Source of the DNA: Paraburkholderia edwinii
GTDB lineage: Bacteria > Pseudomonadota > Gammaproteobacteria > Burkholderiales > Burkholderiaceae
Length of the DNA: 64,000 nt
Assembly (NCBI RefSeq): GCF_019428685.1
Contig: NZ_CP080095.1
Coordinates: forward strand, 2,480,001-2,544,000
Direction: 5' to 3'
The position numbers were made by a program, and so were the translations under genes. Of this stretch, positions 1 through 8,537 are shown in pieces. Every line of letters starts with the position of its first letter. Position 1 is the stretch's first letter. Below the pieces are notes generated by a model. It worked only from the letters and a program-made list of their open reading frames with translations, made no database searches and was not told where the DNA came from.

Positions 1-477
1 GGTTAGCGCCGCTTCGATATAAAGCGTGCCGATCTGCTTGAGCTTGCCTTCCACCACGCGGTTGATCGGCAGCTCGCGCGTGATGACGGGCGTGCTTTGC
101 CGGCGCCGCGCCATGATCTGCAGGGGGTGGCCGGTGCCGGTTTCACGCACCGTCACGGCTTGCACGTCGGGCAGCTTGAGAATGCTCTCCACGACGATGC
201 GCAGCTGTTCGCGGTCCAGATGCCAGAGGCTTTCGCCGATGATGTCGGGATAGCCCTCGCCGATCTCGTCGAGGCGCCGCTCGATCTGATCGAGGTCGTA
301 GCGGTAGTCCATATACAGCTGGACGGCGGTCATGATCAGTGTGATCACGGAGCTGAAGATCAGGACGCCGATCAGAAGGCGCACGCCGATACCGCGCCGC
401 AGGCCCGCCACGGTGCGCCACGATGCGGCGCTGCCGGCGTCGTCGCCGGCGCTGGCGTCGGTATTACGCCGGGCCAT
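1..477 (-). CDS. Sensor histidine kinase, N-terminal part (cut by window edge)
   Basis: The reading frame is open from an ATG at 477 to position 1 without a stop, so only the first 159 residues are visible. A short basic, Ala-rich N-terminus is followed by one hydrophobic segment (about residues 31-53). Then comes a predicted periplasmic stretch that includes YDLDQIERRLDEIGEGYP and WHLDREQLRIVVESILKLPD. This layout is typical of the sensor module of membrane (often hybrid) histidine kinases in Burkholderiales. The kinase core lies outside the window, so the class is inferred. The gene is divergent from a periplasmic binding protein, which suggests ligand sensing through that partner. Confidence 0.65.
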   Translation of the reverse strand, partial: MARRNTDASAGDDAGSAASWRTVAGLRRGIGVRLLIGVLIFSSVITLIMTAVQLYMDYRYDLDQIERRLDEIGEGYPDIIGESLWHLDREQLRIVVESILKLPDVQAVTVRETGTGHPLQIMARRRQSTPVITRELPINRVVEGKLKQIGTLYIEAALT

Positions 478-593
478 GCGCAATCGGCCCGTGTGCTCCG
501 TGCTTGCGGGGGACGCGCTTTCGGGTTCCGTCGCGTCGGGCCGAAGCGTTGCTTTCGCTCGCCGTGGCAAGTCAGCCCCCCGTTCGGATTTGG

Positions 594-610
594 CTTACTA
601 GTATAGTAAG
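594..610. promoter_or_regulatory. Inverted repeat in the divergent kinase/binding-protein promoter region
   Basis: CTTACTA-GTA-TAGTAAG is a perfect 7-bp inverted repeat with a 3-nt spacer. It sits in the gap between the two divergent starts (477 and 728). An AT-rich palindrome in otherwise GC-rich DNA is a plausible operator, perhaps for the response regulator of the kinase. The binding protein cannot be named from sequence. Confidence 0.4.
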
Positions 611-727
611 TACGGCTCTCGGCAACAGTTCGCGCTTGCACGGAATCCTCTGATGCAAGCGGGTTTGCGCTGCGGGTTTGCCCGCGAATTTGCCTTGATG
701 CGATAGCCGCACGCGGGAGGTGACGCG

Positions 728-1774
728 ATGAGCTCCGGACGGGTGCTGCACAGGTGGCTTCGGGTGGCGGGCTTTCTGATTGGCGCGCCTGTGCTGTCGG
801 GCATGTCGGGCATGGTGGGCGTGTTAGGCATGGCCGGCATGGTCGGCATGGTCGGCATGGCCGGCATGGTCGGCGCGATCAGCACCACCGGCATCGCGCG
901 CGCGGCCGACTACGGCGCGGTGCTCGCGGGCGCACAAAGCGAATTCTGGAAGGCGATGGAAGAGGGCATTCATCAGGCCGCCGAGGAACGCCGCGTCAAA
1001 GTGATTGTGCGCAGTCCTGTCGACGACGACCCGCAAACCACCGCGCAGAATCTGCAGCTCAAAATAGTGCAATGGATGATCGACTCGGGCGTGAAGTCGA
1101 TTATTCTCGCGCCGATTCCCGTCAAGGATGTCAAAACGCCGGTGCAACTGCCGGTGCCCGTCGTGTTCGTCGACCGGCCGAGCAAGGACTTCCGCGCGCT
1201 CTCGACCGTCTCCACAGACAATTACGCCGCCGGCCGCGTCGCCGCGCGCACGCTCGAACGTGTGCTGCCGCGCGGCGCGAAAGTGGCCGTGCTGCGGCTC
1301 GCGCCCGACGTCGTATCGACGAGCGCGCGCGAGCAGGGCTTTATCGACGCGGCGAAGGCACTGGGCTACGAGATCGTGGTCGACGCGTATATCGGACACG
1401 GCATCCACGAACCGGAACTGGCCGCCGTCGATGCAATCAAGTCGTACGGTCGTCCGCTCGACGCGATCTTCGCGCCGACCGACTTTACGACGCTCGCCGC
1501 GGTGCGCGCGCTCGAACAGCTGGCGCCGAAGCAGCGGCCGAAGATCGTCGGCTTCGACTATCGTCCGGCCTTCCGGCAGTATCTGCAGACAGGCGTGCTC
1601 TATGCAGTGATCGCGCAGGACGCGTATCAGATGGGCTATATCGCGATGCAGACGCTGCTCAAGGCCGAAGCCGGCGAAGTGGTGCCGCTGCAGATCAGCA
1701 TCGACGTGCTCGCGCTGACCGCGGCGAATATTACCGACCCGGCGATTGGGATCAAGCTGCGGCAGTATCAGTAG
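728..1774 (+). CDS. Periplasmic sugar-binding (LacI/ribose-type) substrate-binding protein
   Basis: The 348-residue protein has an N-terminal export region and a periplasmic-binding-protein type 1 fold. The mature part starts near ADYGAVLAGAQSEFWKAMEEG, followed by a VDDDPQTTAQNLQ segment, VVFVDRP, STDNYAAGRVAART and IVGFDYRPAFRQYL, as in ribose/autoinducer-2-type solute receptors. The start at 728 is supported by GGGAGGTG just upstream. The signal peptide is odd: residues 25-49 are a Gly-Met tripeptide repeat. No ABC permease or ATPase gene lies beside it. With a divergent sensor kinase as neighbour, it probably acts as the kinase's ligand receptor (TorT- or ChvE-like role), though import by a distant transporter remains possible. 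Confidence 0.8.
   Translation: MSSGRVLHRWLRVAGFLIGAPVLSGMSGMVGVLGMAGMVGMVGMAGMVGAISTTGIARAADYGAVLAGAQSEFWKAMEEGIHQAAEERRVKVIVRSPVDDDPQTTAQNLQLKIVQWMIDSGVKSIILAPIPVKDVKTPVQLPVPVVFVDRPSKDFRALSTVSTDNYAAGRVAARTLERVLPRGAKVAVLRLAPDVVSTSAREQGFIDAAKALGYEIVVDAYIGHGIHEPELAAVDAIKSYGRPLDAIFAPTDFTTLAAVRALEQLAPKQRPKIVGFDYRPAFRQYLQTGVLYAVIAQDAYQMGYIAMQTLLKAEAGEVVPLQISIDVLALTAANITDPAIGIKLRQYQ
800..874 (+). repeat. 9-bp tandem repeat encoding Gly-Met-rich signal sequence
   Basis: About eight degenerate copies of GGCATGGTC/GGCATGGCC lie in frame and encode repeated Gly-Met-x triplets (residues 25-49 of the binding protein). The period is a multiple of three, so copy number could vary without a frameshift. Confidence 0.75.
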
Positions 1775-1823
1775 GGCGTTTGCTTTGCGACTTCACCGGG
1801 CCCGTTTGCAGGATCAACCCGGA

Positions 1824-2762
1824 TCAACCGCCCAGCGCGCCCTGCGTGTTGACGAACACCGAATAGATCGATTGCGACGCGGCCATAAAAAGCCGGTTGC
1901 GCGCGGGGCCGCCGAAGCACAGATTCGCGCAGCGCTCCGGTAGCGCGATGCGGCCGATGATCTTGCCGGCCGGGGAAATCACCATCACGCCGTCGAGTTC
2001 GTCGCTGCCCATTCCCCAGCCGCACCACAGATTGCCGTCGATGTCCGCGCGCATGCCGTCGATCGTCGCGGTCCCGGCATCGAAAAACACGCGTCCCTTA
2101 CCAATCGCGCGGCCGTCAGCCGACATGTCGTAAACATGGATCAGCTTGCTCGGCATGCCGCGCGATTCGATCACGTAGAGCAGCTTCTCGTCCGGTGAAA
2201 AGCACAGGCCGTTCGGCCCCTTCAGTTCGCGCGTGACGACCGAGGCCTCGCCGGTCGCGCCATCGATCCGGTACACCGAGTGCGGCAGTTCCTGCTCGGC
2301 CTTGTGCCCCTCGTAATGCCCCGCGATGCCCATCGGCGGATCGGTGAACCAGATCGAGCCGTCCGATTTGACGACGAGGTCGTTCGGCGAATTGAGGCGC
2401 TTGCCTTCGAACGCATCCATCAGCACGGTGATGCTGCCGTCGTACTCAGTGCGCGTGACGCGCCGGCCATGCTCGCAGGTGACGAGACGTCCCTGGCGGT
2501 CGCGCGTATTGCCGTTCGCGAAGTTCGACGGTTTGCGAAACACGCTGACGGCGCCGGTTTGCTCGTCCCAGCGCAGCATCTGGTTGTTCGGAATATCGCT
2601 CCATAGCAGATAGCGGCCGTCGCCGAACCAGACCGGTCCTTCGGTCCAGCGATAGCCGGTCGCGAGCCGTTCGACGGCGGAAAAGTTGACGCGGTATGCG
2701 TCGAAGGACGGATCGATCGATATCACGCGCGGGTCGGGATAGCGCTCTGCCTGTTGCCACAT
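1824..2762 (-). CDS. SMP-30/gluconolactonase/LRE-family lactonase
   Basis: A 312-residue protein of the SMP-30/gluconolactonase beta-propeller family. Visible motifs are GYRWTEGPVWFGDGRYLLWSD (metal-site Glu in TEGPVW), NSPNDLVVKSDGSIWFTDPP (Asn/Asp ligands), GPNGLCFSPDEKLLYV and DGMRADIDGNLWCG. The start at 2762 is chosen because AAGGAG lies seven bases upstream; a longer upstream extension has no homology features. It likely hydrolyses an aldono- or aldarolactone in the cytoplasm, which fits the uronate dehydrogenase in the same cluster. It is divergent from the UxaA-type dehydratase, with a LacI-type operator between them. The exact substrate is not visible. Confidence 0.85.
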   Translation of the reverse strand: MWQQAERYPDPRVISIDPSFDAYRVNFSAVERLATGYRWTEGPVWFGDGRYLLWSDIPNNQMLRWDEQTGAVSVFRKPSNFANGNTRDRQGRLVTCEHGRRVTRTEYDGSITVLMDAFEGKRLNSPNDLVVKSDGSIWFTDPPMGIAGHYEGHKAEQELPHSVYRIDGATGEASVVTRELKGPNGLCFSPDEKLLYVIESRGMPSKLIHVYDMSADGRAIGKGRVFFDAGTATIDGMRADIDGNLWCGWGMGSDELDGVMVISPAGKIIGRIALPERCANLCFGGPARNRLFMAASQSIYSVFVNTQGALGG

Positions 2763-2829
2763 GGGTTTGCTCCTTGTGCGGGGCTCGAAAAAGGTCGCTC
2801 GGCGGACAGTATAAGCCGATCGAAGTGAA

Positions 2830-2848
2830 TTCAAGTAAGCGCTTTCTC
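2830..2848. promoter_or_regulatory. LacI-family operator, site 1
   Basis: The sequence ttcaagtaagcgctttctc contains the central AAGCGCTT palindrome typical of LacI/GalR-family operators. The same 19 bases occur in opposite orientation at 9647-9665. Both sites lie between divergent catabolic genes, and a LacI-family gene sits at the end of the cluster, so control by that regulator is inferred. Confidence 0.7.
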
Positions 2849-3036
2849 TTGAAATGCACACGGGAATCTTCTACAGTGGCCGAAATGTCGGCTTTGCCGG
2901 TGTTCCGCAAGCCGGGAAACCGAAAAAGTCAGGCTATTTGAGCAAGCGATTACTTCTGACGGTGGAGCATGCAACGATCACGGCGTGCACCGGCTTCCGG
3001 GTTTTCGTCCCTTCACCCCTGCAAGGCCGCGAGTCC

Positions 3037-4584
3037 ATGATCGAGCTGTCCGGCAAGACCATCAACGGGCCGGTGATCCGGCTGCATCCCGCCGACAACG
3101 TGGTGATCGCGCGTACCGATGTCGCGATCGGCACGCCGGTGCCGTCGGAAGACTTTGTGAGCAGGAGCCAGGTCGCGGCCGGCTACAAGATCGCGGCGCG
3201 GCGGATCCGGCAGGGCGAGGCCGTGCGCAAGTACAACAACGTGATCGGCTTCGCGGCGACCGAGATTGCGCCCGGCACGCTGGTGCATGGCCACAACCTC
3301 GAGTTCCGCGAGTTCGACCGCGACTACGCGTACTGCGCGGACTACCGGCCCGTCGATCTGCTGCCCGCTGAACAACGCGCGAGCTTTGACGGCATCGTGC
3401 GCGCCAACGGCGAAGTCGCGACGCGCAACTACATCGGCGTGCTGTCGACGGTCAATTGTTCGGCCACGGTTGTGCACAAGATCGCGGCGTGGTTCACGCC
3501 GGAGCGCCTCGCCGATTATCCGAACGTCGACGGCGTGGTCGCGTTCAGTCATTCGATCGGCTGCGGTATGGAGATGAGCGGCGAGCCGATGGCGCTATTG
3601 CGCCGTACAACGGCCGGTTACGCGCGTCATCCGAATCTCGCGGCGGCGCTGATCGTCGGACTCGGTTGCGAGCGCAACCAGTTGCAGGGCATTCTCGATC
3701 AGGAGGGGCTCGAACGAAACGCGCGGCTCCATACGTTCACGATGCAGGAAACGGGTGGCACGCGTAAAACGATCGAAGCCGGCATCGAAGCGGTCAAGGC
3801 GCTGCTGCCGGAAGCCAACCGCATCAAGCGCACGCGCGTCGACGCGAGCCAGCTGAAAGTGGGCCTGCAATGCGGCGGCTCCGACGGCTTCTCGTCGATC
3901 ACCGCAAACCCGGCGCTCGGCGCCGCGGTAGACCTGCTCGTGCAGCACGGCGGCACCGCGATTCTCTCCGAAACTCCTGAAATTTATGGCGTCGAACATA
4001 CGCTGACGCGCCGCGCGGCAAGCCGCGCAGTCGGCGAAAAGCTGATCGAGCGCGTGCGCTGGTGGAAGGACGTGTACTCCGTCGGCCGCGACGTGCAGAT
4101 CAATGGCCAGGTGAGCCCCGGCAATCAGGTGGGCGGTCTGGCGAACATCTTCGAGAAATCGCTCGGTTCGTCGATGAAGGGCGGTACGGGCCCGTTGATG
4201 GCGGTCTACCGCTATGCCGAGCCTGTCAGTGAGCGCGGCCTCGTGTTTATGGATACGCCGGGCTTCGATCCGGTGTCGGCGACAGGCCAGATTGCGGGCG
4301 GCGCCAATCTGATTGCCTTTACGACGGGCCGCGGTTCGATGTTCGGCGCCAAGCCCGTGCCGTCGCTGAAGCTTGCAACCAATACGCCGATGTACCGGCG
4401 CCTGACCGAAGACATGGATCTGAACTGCGGCGAGATTCTCGATGGCACCGCGTCGATCGAAGGCACGGGCCGCGCGATTTTCGAGGCCATGCTCAAAGCC
4501 GCGTCGGGCGAGCGCACGAAGAGCGAGCTGCTCGGTCTCGGCGATCACGAATTCGTTCCGTGGCAGATCGGCATCATGAGCTGA
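3037..4584 (+). CDS. UxaA-family altronate/galactarate dehydratase
   Basis: A 515-residue UxaA/GarD-family dehydratase. The N-terminal SAF-like domain covers about residues 1-95 (IRLHPADNVVIARTDVAIG). The catalytic part follows, with GVLSTVNCSATVVHKIA, FSHSIGCGM, GLGCERNQ, QCGGSDGFSSITANPALG and NCGEILDGTASIE. Family members use iron to dehydrate D-altronate or D-galactarate. The start at 3037 gives the usual family length; the open frame continues further upstream through the operator region, which makes a longer start unlikely. Neighbouring Udh, lactonase and MFS genes favour an aldarate substrate, but altronate cannot be excluded. Confidence 0.85.
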   Translation: MIELSGKTINGPVIRLHPADNVVIARTDVAIGTPVPSEDFVSRSQVAAGYKIAARRIRQGEAVRKYNNVIGFAATEIAPGTLVHGHNLEFREFDRDYAYCADYRPVDLLPAEQRASFDGIVRANGEVATRNYIGVLSTVNCSATVVHKIAAWFTPERLADYPNVDGVVAFSHSIGCGMEMSGEPMALLRRTTAGYARHPNLAAALIVGLGCERNQLQGILDQEGLERNARLHTFTMQETGGTRKTIEAGIEAVKALLPEANRIKRTRVDASQLKVGLQCGGSDGFSSITANPALGAAVDLLVQHGGTAILSETPEIYGVEHTLTRRAASRAVGEKLIERVRWWKDVYSVGRDVQINGQVSPGNQVGGLANIFEKSLGSSMKGGTGPLMAVYRYAEPVSERGLVFMDTPGFDPVSATGQIAGGANLIAFTTGRGSMFGAKPVPSLKLATNTPMYRRLTEDMDLNCGEILDGTASIEGTGRAIFEAMLKAASGERTKSELLGLGDHEFVPWQIGIMS

Positions 4585-4714
4585 CGACGCCCGCCGCATG
4601 ATTTGCCGCTGAACGGACGCTGCAAACGCAAACTTACGCTGCATAGGGTCGCCCACCAAGAGGCGCGCAGCGTGTCCCGCTCAAAGGACCACCTGAACAA
4701 CACGGAGACAAAGC

Positions 4715-6025
4715 TTGAGCACGAACGGCATCGCGGTTACGTCGCCCGGCAGCGCGGCGTCAGGCAATTCGATCTACGCAAAGGTCACGTGGCGTTTGAT
4801 GCCTTTGCTCTTTATCGGTTACGTGGTTGCGTATCTCGACCGCGTCAACGTCGGCTTCGCGAAGCTGCAGATGCTGAACGATCTGCACTTCAGCGAAGCG
4901 ATGTACGGCTTCGGCGCCGGCATTTTCTTCGTCGGCTACTTCTTCTTCGAGGTGCCGAGCAATCTGTTGATGCACCGCGTGGGCGCACGCCGCTGGATCG
5001 CGCGGATCATGGTCACGTGGGCCGTGATTTCGGCGGCGACCGCATGGGTCACGTCGCCGACCATGTTCTACGTATTGCGGTTCGTGCTCGGCATCGCGGA
5101 AGCGGGCTTTTTTCCGGGGCTCGTGCTGTATCTGACGTACTGGTTCCCGGCGCAGCGGCGCGGCAAGATGGTCGCGTTTCTGATGGCGGGCAATCCGGTC
5201 TCGGGGATCGTCGGCGGGCCGGTGTCGGGCTTGATTTTGCAGCGGCTCGCGGGCCATGGCGGTATGGCCGGCTGGCAGTGGCTGTTTATTATCGAGGCGC
5301 TGCCCGCGCTCGTGCTCGGCGTCGTCATCTATTTCTTTCTCGACGATCGTGTCAAGGATGCAAAGTGGCTCGCGGAACACGAGCGCGAGCATATCCAACG
5401 CGAAATCGACGCCGAAGCGCGCACCAAGAGCCATTCGTCGGTCGGGCAGACATTTTCGTCGGCAAAAGTCTGGCTCTGCTGCGCGATCCTGTTCGGCATC
5501 GTAATGGGCTCGTACGCGGTCGGCTTCTGGCAACCGACCATCATCCGCACGTCGGGCATCAAGGATCCGTTCACGATCGGTCTGCTGACCATCGTGCCTT
5601 ATCTGTACGCGCTAATCTCGATGATTCTGGTCGGCCGCCACGCGGACCGCACACGCGAGCGCCGCTGGCATGTGGTGATTCCCCAGCTCGTCGCGGCAAG
5701 CGGCTTCGTCGTGTGCGCCTTCGCCGGCACGAACCCGTGGATCGCGCTGCTTGGCCTCACGATGGCGGCCACCGGCGTGGTCACCGCGCTGCCGATGTTC
5801 TGGGCGCTGCCGACCTCGTTTCTCGGCGGCGCCGGCGCCGCGGCCGGCATTGCGTTGATCAATTCGACCGGCAATCTGGCCGGCTTCGTGAGCCCTGCCG
5901 TGGTCGGCTGGCTCAAGACGATGACCCATTCGCTGAACTCGAGCCTGTTCCTGATCGCAGGATGCCTGTGTCTGTCCGCGCTGCTGATTCTTACGCGTAT
6001 GCCGGCCCGACTCGTCAACCGCTAA
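4715..6025 (+). CDS. MFS transporter, anion:cation symporter (ACS) family, first copy
   Basis: A 436-residue major facilitator with about 12 membrane segments. The N-terminal half carries the ACS-type signature YLDRVNVGFAKLQM and GYFFFEVPSNLLMHRVGARRWIAR; a second half starts near SAKVWLCCAILFGIVMGSYA. It resembles the tartrate/phthalate/hexuronate (ExuT, GudP, TtuB) carriers that bring organic acids in with protons. Translation appears to begin at TTG 4715, preceded by GGAGA; no in-frame ATG precedes the first membrane helix. It lies downstream of the dehydratase and 16 bases before a second MFS gene, so it is probably part of the same transcript. Confidence 0.85.
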   Translation: MSTNGIAVTSPGSAASGNSIYAKVTWRLMPLLFIGYVVAYLDRVNVGFAKLQMLNDLHFSEAMYGFGAGIFFVGYFFFEVPSNLLMHRVGARRWIARIMVTWAVISAATAWVTSPTMFYVLRFVLGIAEAGFFPGLVLYLTYWFPAQRRGKMVAFLMAGNPVSGIVGGPVSGLILQRLAGHGGMAGWQWLFIIEALPALVLGVVIYFFLDDRVKDAKWLAEHEREHIQREIDAEARTKSHSSVGQTFSSAKVWLCCAILFGIVMGSYAVGFWQPTIIRTSGIKDPFTIGLLTIVPYLYALISMILVGRHADRTRERRWHVVIPQLVAASGFVVCAFAGTNPWIALLGLTMAATGVVTALPMFWALPTSFLGGAGAAAGIALINSTGNLAGFVSPAVVGWLKTMTHSLNSSLFLIAGCLCLSALLILTRMPARLVNR

Positions 6026-6041
6026 ACATGCACAAAACCCC

Positions 6042-7322
6042 ATGAAAACCGGCAAATATCGATACGTGGTCGCGGGCCTGCTGTTTGCGGCCGGCGCGAT
6101 CAACTATATGGACCGCGCGGCGCTCGGTATCGTCGCGCCGATCGTCGGCAAGACGCTCGAACTGTCGCCATCGCAACTGGGCGTGATTTTCAGCAGCTTT
6201 TTCGTCGGCTACGCGATCTTCTCGTTTCTCGGCGGCTACTTTGCCGACAAGTGGGGCACGCGGCGCGTCTTCACGTGGGCGATGGGCATCTGGTCGCTGT
6301 TCTGCGGGCTGACCGCGGCTGCGACCGGTTTCGTCTCGCTGCTGCTCACGCGTGTGTTCTTCGGCATCGGTGAAGGGCCGATGAGCTCAAATACGAACCG
6401 CACGATTTCGAACTGGTTTCCGCGCCATGAAACGGCGACGATGATCGGTTTCACGTTCTCGGGGCAAACGCTCGGCAATGCGATCGCGGGGCCCGTGGTC
6501 GGGCTTATTGCCGTGGCGTTTGGCTGGCGCACGTCGTTTGTCGTGATCGCGGTGCTCGGGTTTATATGGCTGGTCTGCTGGCGCATTTTCGTTACCGACA
6601 AGCCCGCGCAAAGCCGCCGTGTCGGCGCGGCGGAAACGCAGCTGATCGACGCCAGCCGCGCCGCTGCCGAAGCCGTGAATGTGGAAGACGACGGCATGAC
6701 GCTGGGCGCCTATCTGCGCCGGCCGAGCACGCTTGCGCTCGGCGCGGGGCTCTTTGCGGTGAACTACACGCAATACGTGTTTATCTCGTGGCTGCCCAGC
6801 TATCTGACCAACGTGATGCATCTGGACCTCAAGCAGATGAGCATCATCACGTCGATTCCGTGGATTTGCGGGGCGATCGGCTATTTCGGCGGCGGCCTGG
6901 TCGGCGACTACGTCTACAAGCGCATGAACGATCCGATCAAGGCGCGCAAGCTCGTTGCGACGATCCCGCTCGCGCTATCGGGCGTGGCGGTGCTCAGTAT
7001 CACGTCGGCGACGTCGCTGGCCGCGGCGGTCAGTCTGATCGCGGCCGCGCTGCTGTTTCTGACGGGCTCGTGCCAGTCGATCTGGGCCGTGCAGCACGAG
7101 ATTCTGCCCTTGCACCGGCAGGGTGGAGTAGGCGGCTTTATCCACTTTCTGTCGAATCTGTCGGGAATCATCGGGCCCGCGCTGACCGGTGTGCTGATCC
7201 AGTACTTCGGCGGCTATCACAGTGCGTTTCTGTTCGGCGCACTGATCGATTTCGCCGGTGTGCTCGCGATGCTGCTGTTCGTGAACAGCAAGCATCGCGT
7301 TACGGAGCGTGTGGCGGCGTAG
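6042..7322 (+). CDS. MFS transporter, ACS family (glucarate/galactarate-type), second copy
   Basis: A 426-residue major facilitator, also with about 12 membrane helices. Motifs are INYMDRAALGIVAPIVGK, GYAIFSFLGGYFADKWGTRR and GIGEGPMSSNTNRTISNWFP, close to the GudP/ExuT aldarate and hexuronate carriers. It begins 16 bases after the preceding MFS gene and is followed by the enolase-superfamily gene, so the order dehydratase-carrier-carrier-enzyme looks like one operon. The two carriers differ clearly in sequence, so they are not a recent duplication and may take different substrates (for example uronate and aldarate). Confidence 0.87.
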   Translation: MKTGKYRYVVAGLLFAAGAINYMDRAALGIVAPIVGKTLELSPSQLGVIFSSFFVGYAIFSFLGGYFADKWGTRRVFTWAMGIWSLFCGLTAAATGFVSLLLTRVFFGIGEGPMSSNTNRTISNWFPRHETATMIGFTFSGQTLGNAIAGPVVGLIAVAFGWRTSFVVIAVLGFIWLVCWRIFVTDKPAQSRRVGAAETQLIDASRAAAEAVNVEDDGMTLGAYLRRPSTLALGAGLFAVNYTQYVFISWLPSYLTNVMHLDLKQMSIITSIPWICGAIGYFGGGLVGDYVYKRMNDPIKARKLVATIPLALSGVAVLSITSATSLAAAVSLIAAALLFLTGSCQSIWAVQHEILPLHRQGGVGGFIHFLSNLSGIIGPALTGVLIQYFGGYHSAFLFGALIDFAGVLAMLLFVNSKHRVTERVAA

Positions 7323-7370
7323 CGTTTGAACCGAATGCGGAATTTGTCGAGTCGTATTGAGGAAAGGACC

Positions 7371-8537
7371 ATGAAACAAGGTGTCGTTGAGCAATCGCAG
7401 GCCGCCTGGCAACAGGCCGCGAAAATCGTTTCTGTTGAAGCGCGCACGGTGCGCGTACCGCTCGATCGTGTCACGTCGTTCGCCACGCGCGTGGTGGCCG
7501 CGCGCGACTACACGCTGGTGCGCATCAAAACCGCCGATGGCCAGCAGGGCATTGGTTTCTGCTACGGCGGCCACCGCGCGGGCTCGCTTGTCACGCATGC
7601 GGTGCGCGAGCTGTTTGGGCCGCTTCTGATCGATCGCTGCGCCGTCGATGTCGAAGGGCTGTGGCGCGAGCTCTACCAGGAATCGTTGCTGCAGGGGCGC
7701 GCGGGCAGCGTGATGCGCGCGCTGTCGATTATCGATGTCGCGCTATGGGATCGCAACGCGCGCGCGGCGGGTTTGCCGCTTGCGCGTTATCTCGGCGGCA
7801 TGACCGCCGAGCGTGTGCCGGCTTATGCGAGCGGCGGCTATTACATCGACGGCAAGACGCCGCAGCATCTTGGCGAAGAGCTTGCGGGCTATGTCGAAAT
7901 GGGCTTTCGCGCGGTGAAGATGAAGGTCGGCCGGCTTAGTCCGCGCGAGGAAGAAGAGCGTATCGCTGCGGCGCGCTCAGCGGTTGGCGACAGTGTGCTG
8001 CTGATGCTCGACGCGAACAACGCATGGTCCGACGTGCCGACCGCGCTCGAATATATGCGCCGCTACGAGCGATACGATCCGTACTGGATCGAAGAGCCGT
8101 TCAGTCCCGACGATATCGAGGGCCATGCGCAGCTTGCGAAGCGTACGCCGGTTACGGTGGCGACGGGCGAAATCGAAGCGGGGCGCTGGCGGCATCAGGA
8201 ACTGCTCGACAAGCGCGCGGCGATGATTCTGCAATCGGATGCGGCCGTATGCGGCGGCATCAGCGAATGGCGGCGCATCGCGGCGGCCGCCGCGGGCATT
8301 GGCGCAACGATGTGCCCGCACTGGTTCCACGATCTGCATGTGCATCTGGTCGCGTCGACCGAGAACGCGCGATTTGTCGAATACTTTCCGGATGACCAGG
8401 TGCTGAACTTCCGGCGGCTCGTCGATACGCAGCTCGAGTTTGCCGACGGCATGCTGAAGGTGCCGACTACGCCGGGGCTTGGGTTTGATTTTGATGCGGC
8501 CGCGCTCGAGCGTTATGCGCTCGATGCGTGGGCGTGA
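7371..8537 (+). CDS. Enolase superfamily (mandelate racemase/muconate lactonizing) sugar-acid dehydratase or cycloisomerase
   Basis: A 388-residue enolase-superfamily enzyme. It has the K-x-K base motif (AVKMKVGR, K183/K185), metal ligands D214 (LMLDANNAW), the EEP motif at 241-243 and E267 (ATGEIEAGRW). D290 (LQSDAAVCGG) and H317 (CPHWFHD) form the His-Asp dyad of the mandelate racemase subgroup. Such enzymes abstract the proton alpha to a carboxylate, giving dehydration or, as in galactarolactone cycloisomerase, lactone opening. The start at 7371 follows GAGGAAAGGACC. The pathway setting fits an aldarate, aldonate or aldarolactone substrate. Its stop codon directly abuts the stop of the convergent dehydrogenase gene. 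Confidence 0.85.
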   Translation: MKQGVVEQSQAAWQQAAKIVSVEARTVRVPLDRVTSFATRVVAARDYTLVRIKTADGQQGIGFCYGGHRAGSLVTHAVRELFGPLLIDRCAVDVEGLWRELYQESLLQGRAGSVMRALSIIDVALWDRNARAAGLPLARYLGGMTAERVPAYASGGYYIDGKTPQHLGEELAGYVEMGFRAVKMKVGRLSPREEEERIAAARSAVGDSVLLMLDANNAWSDVPTALEYMRRYERYDPYWIEEPFSPDDIEGHAQLAKRTPVTVATGEIEAGRWRHQELLDKRAAMILQSDAAVCGGISEWRRIAAAAAGIGATMCPHWFHDLHVHLVASTENARFVEYFPDDQVLNFRRLVDTQLEFADGMLKVPTTPGLGFDFDAAALERYALDAWA

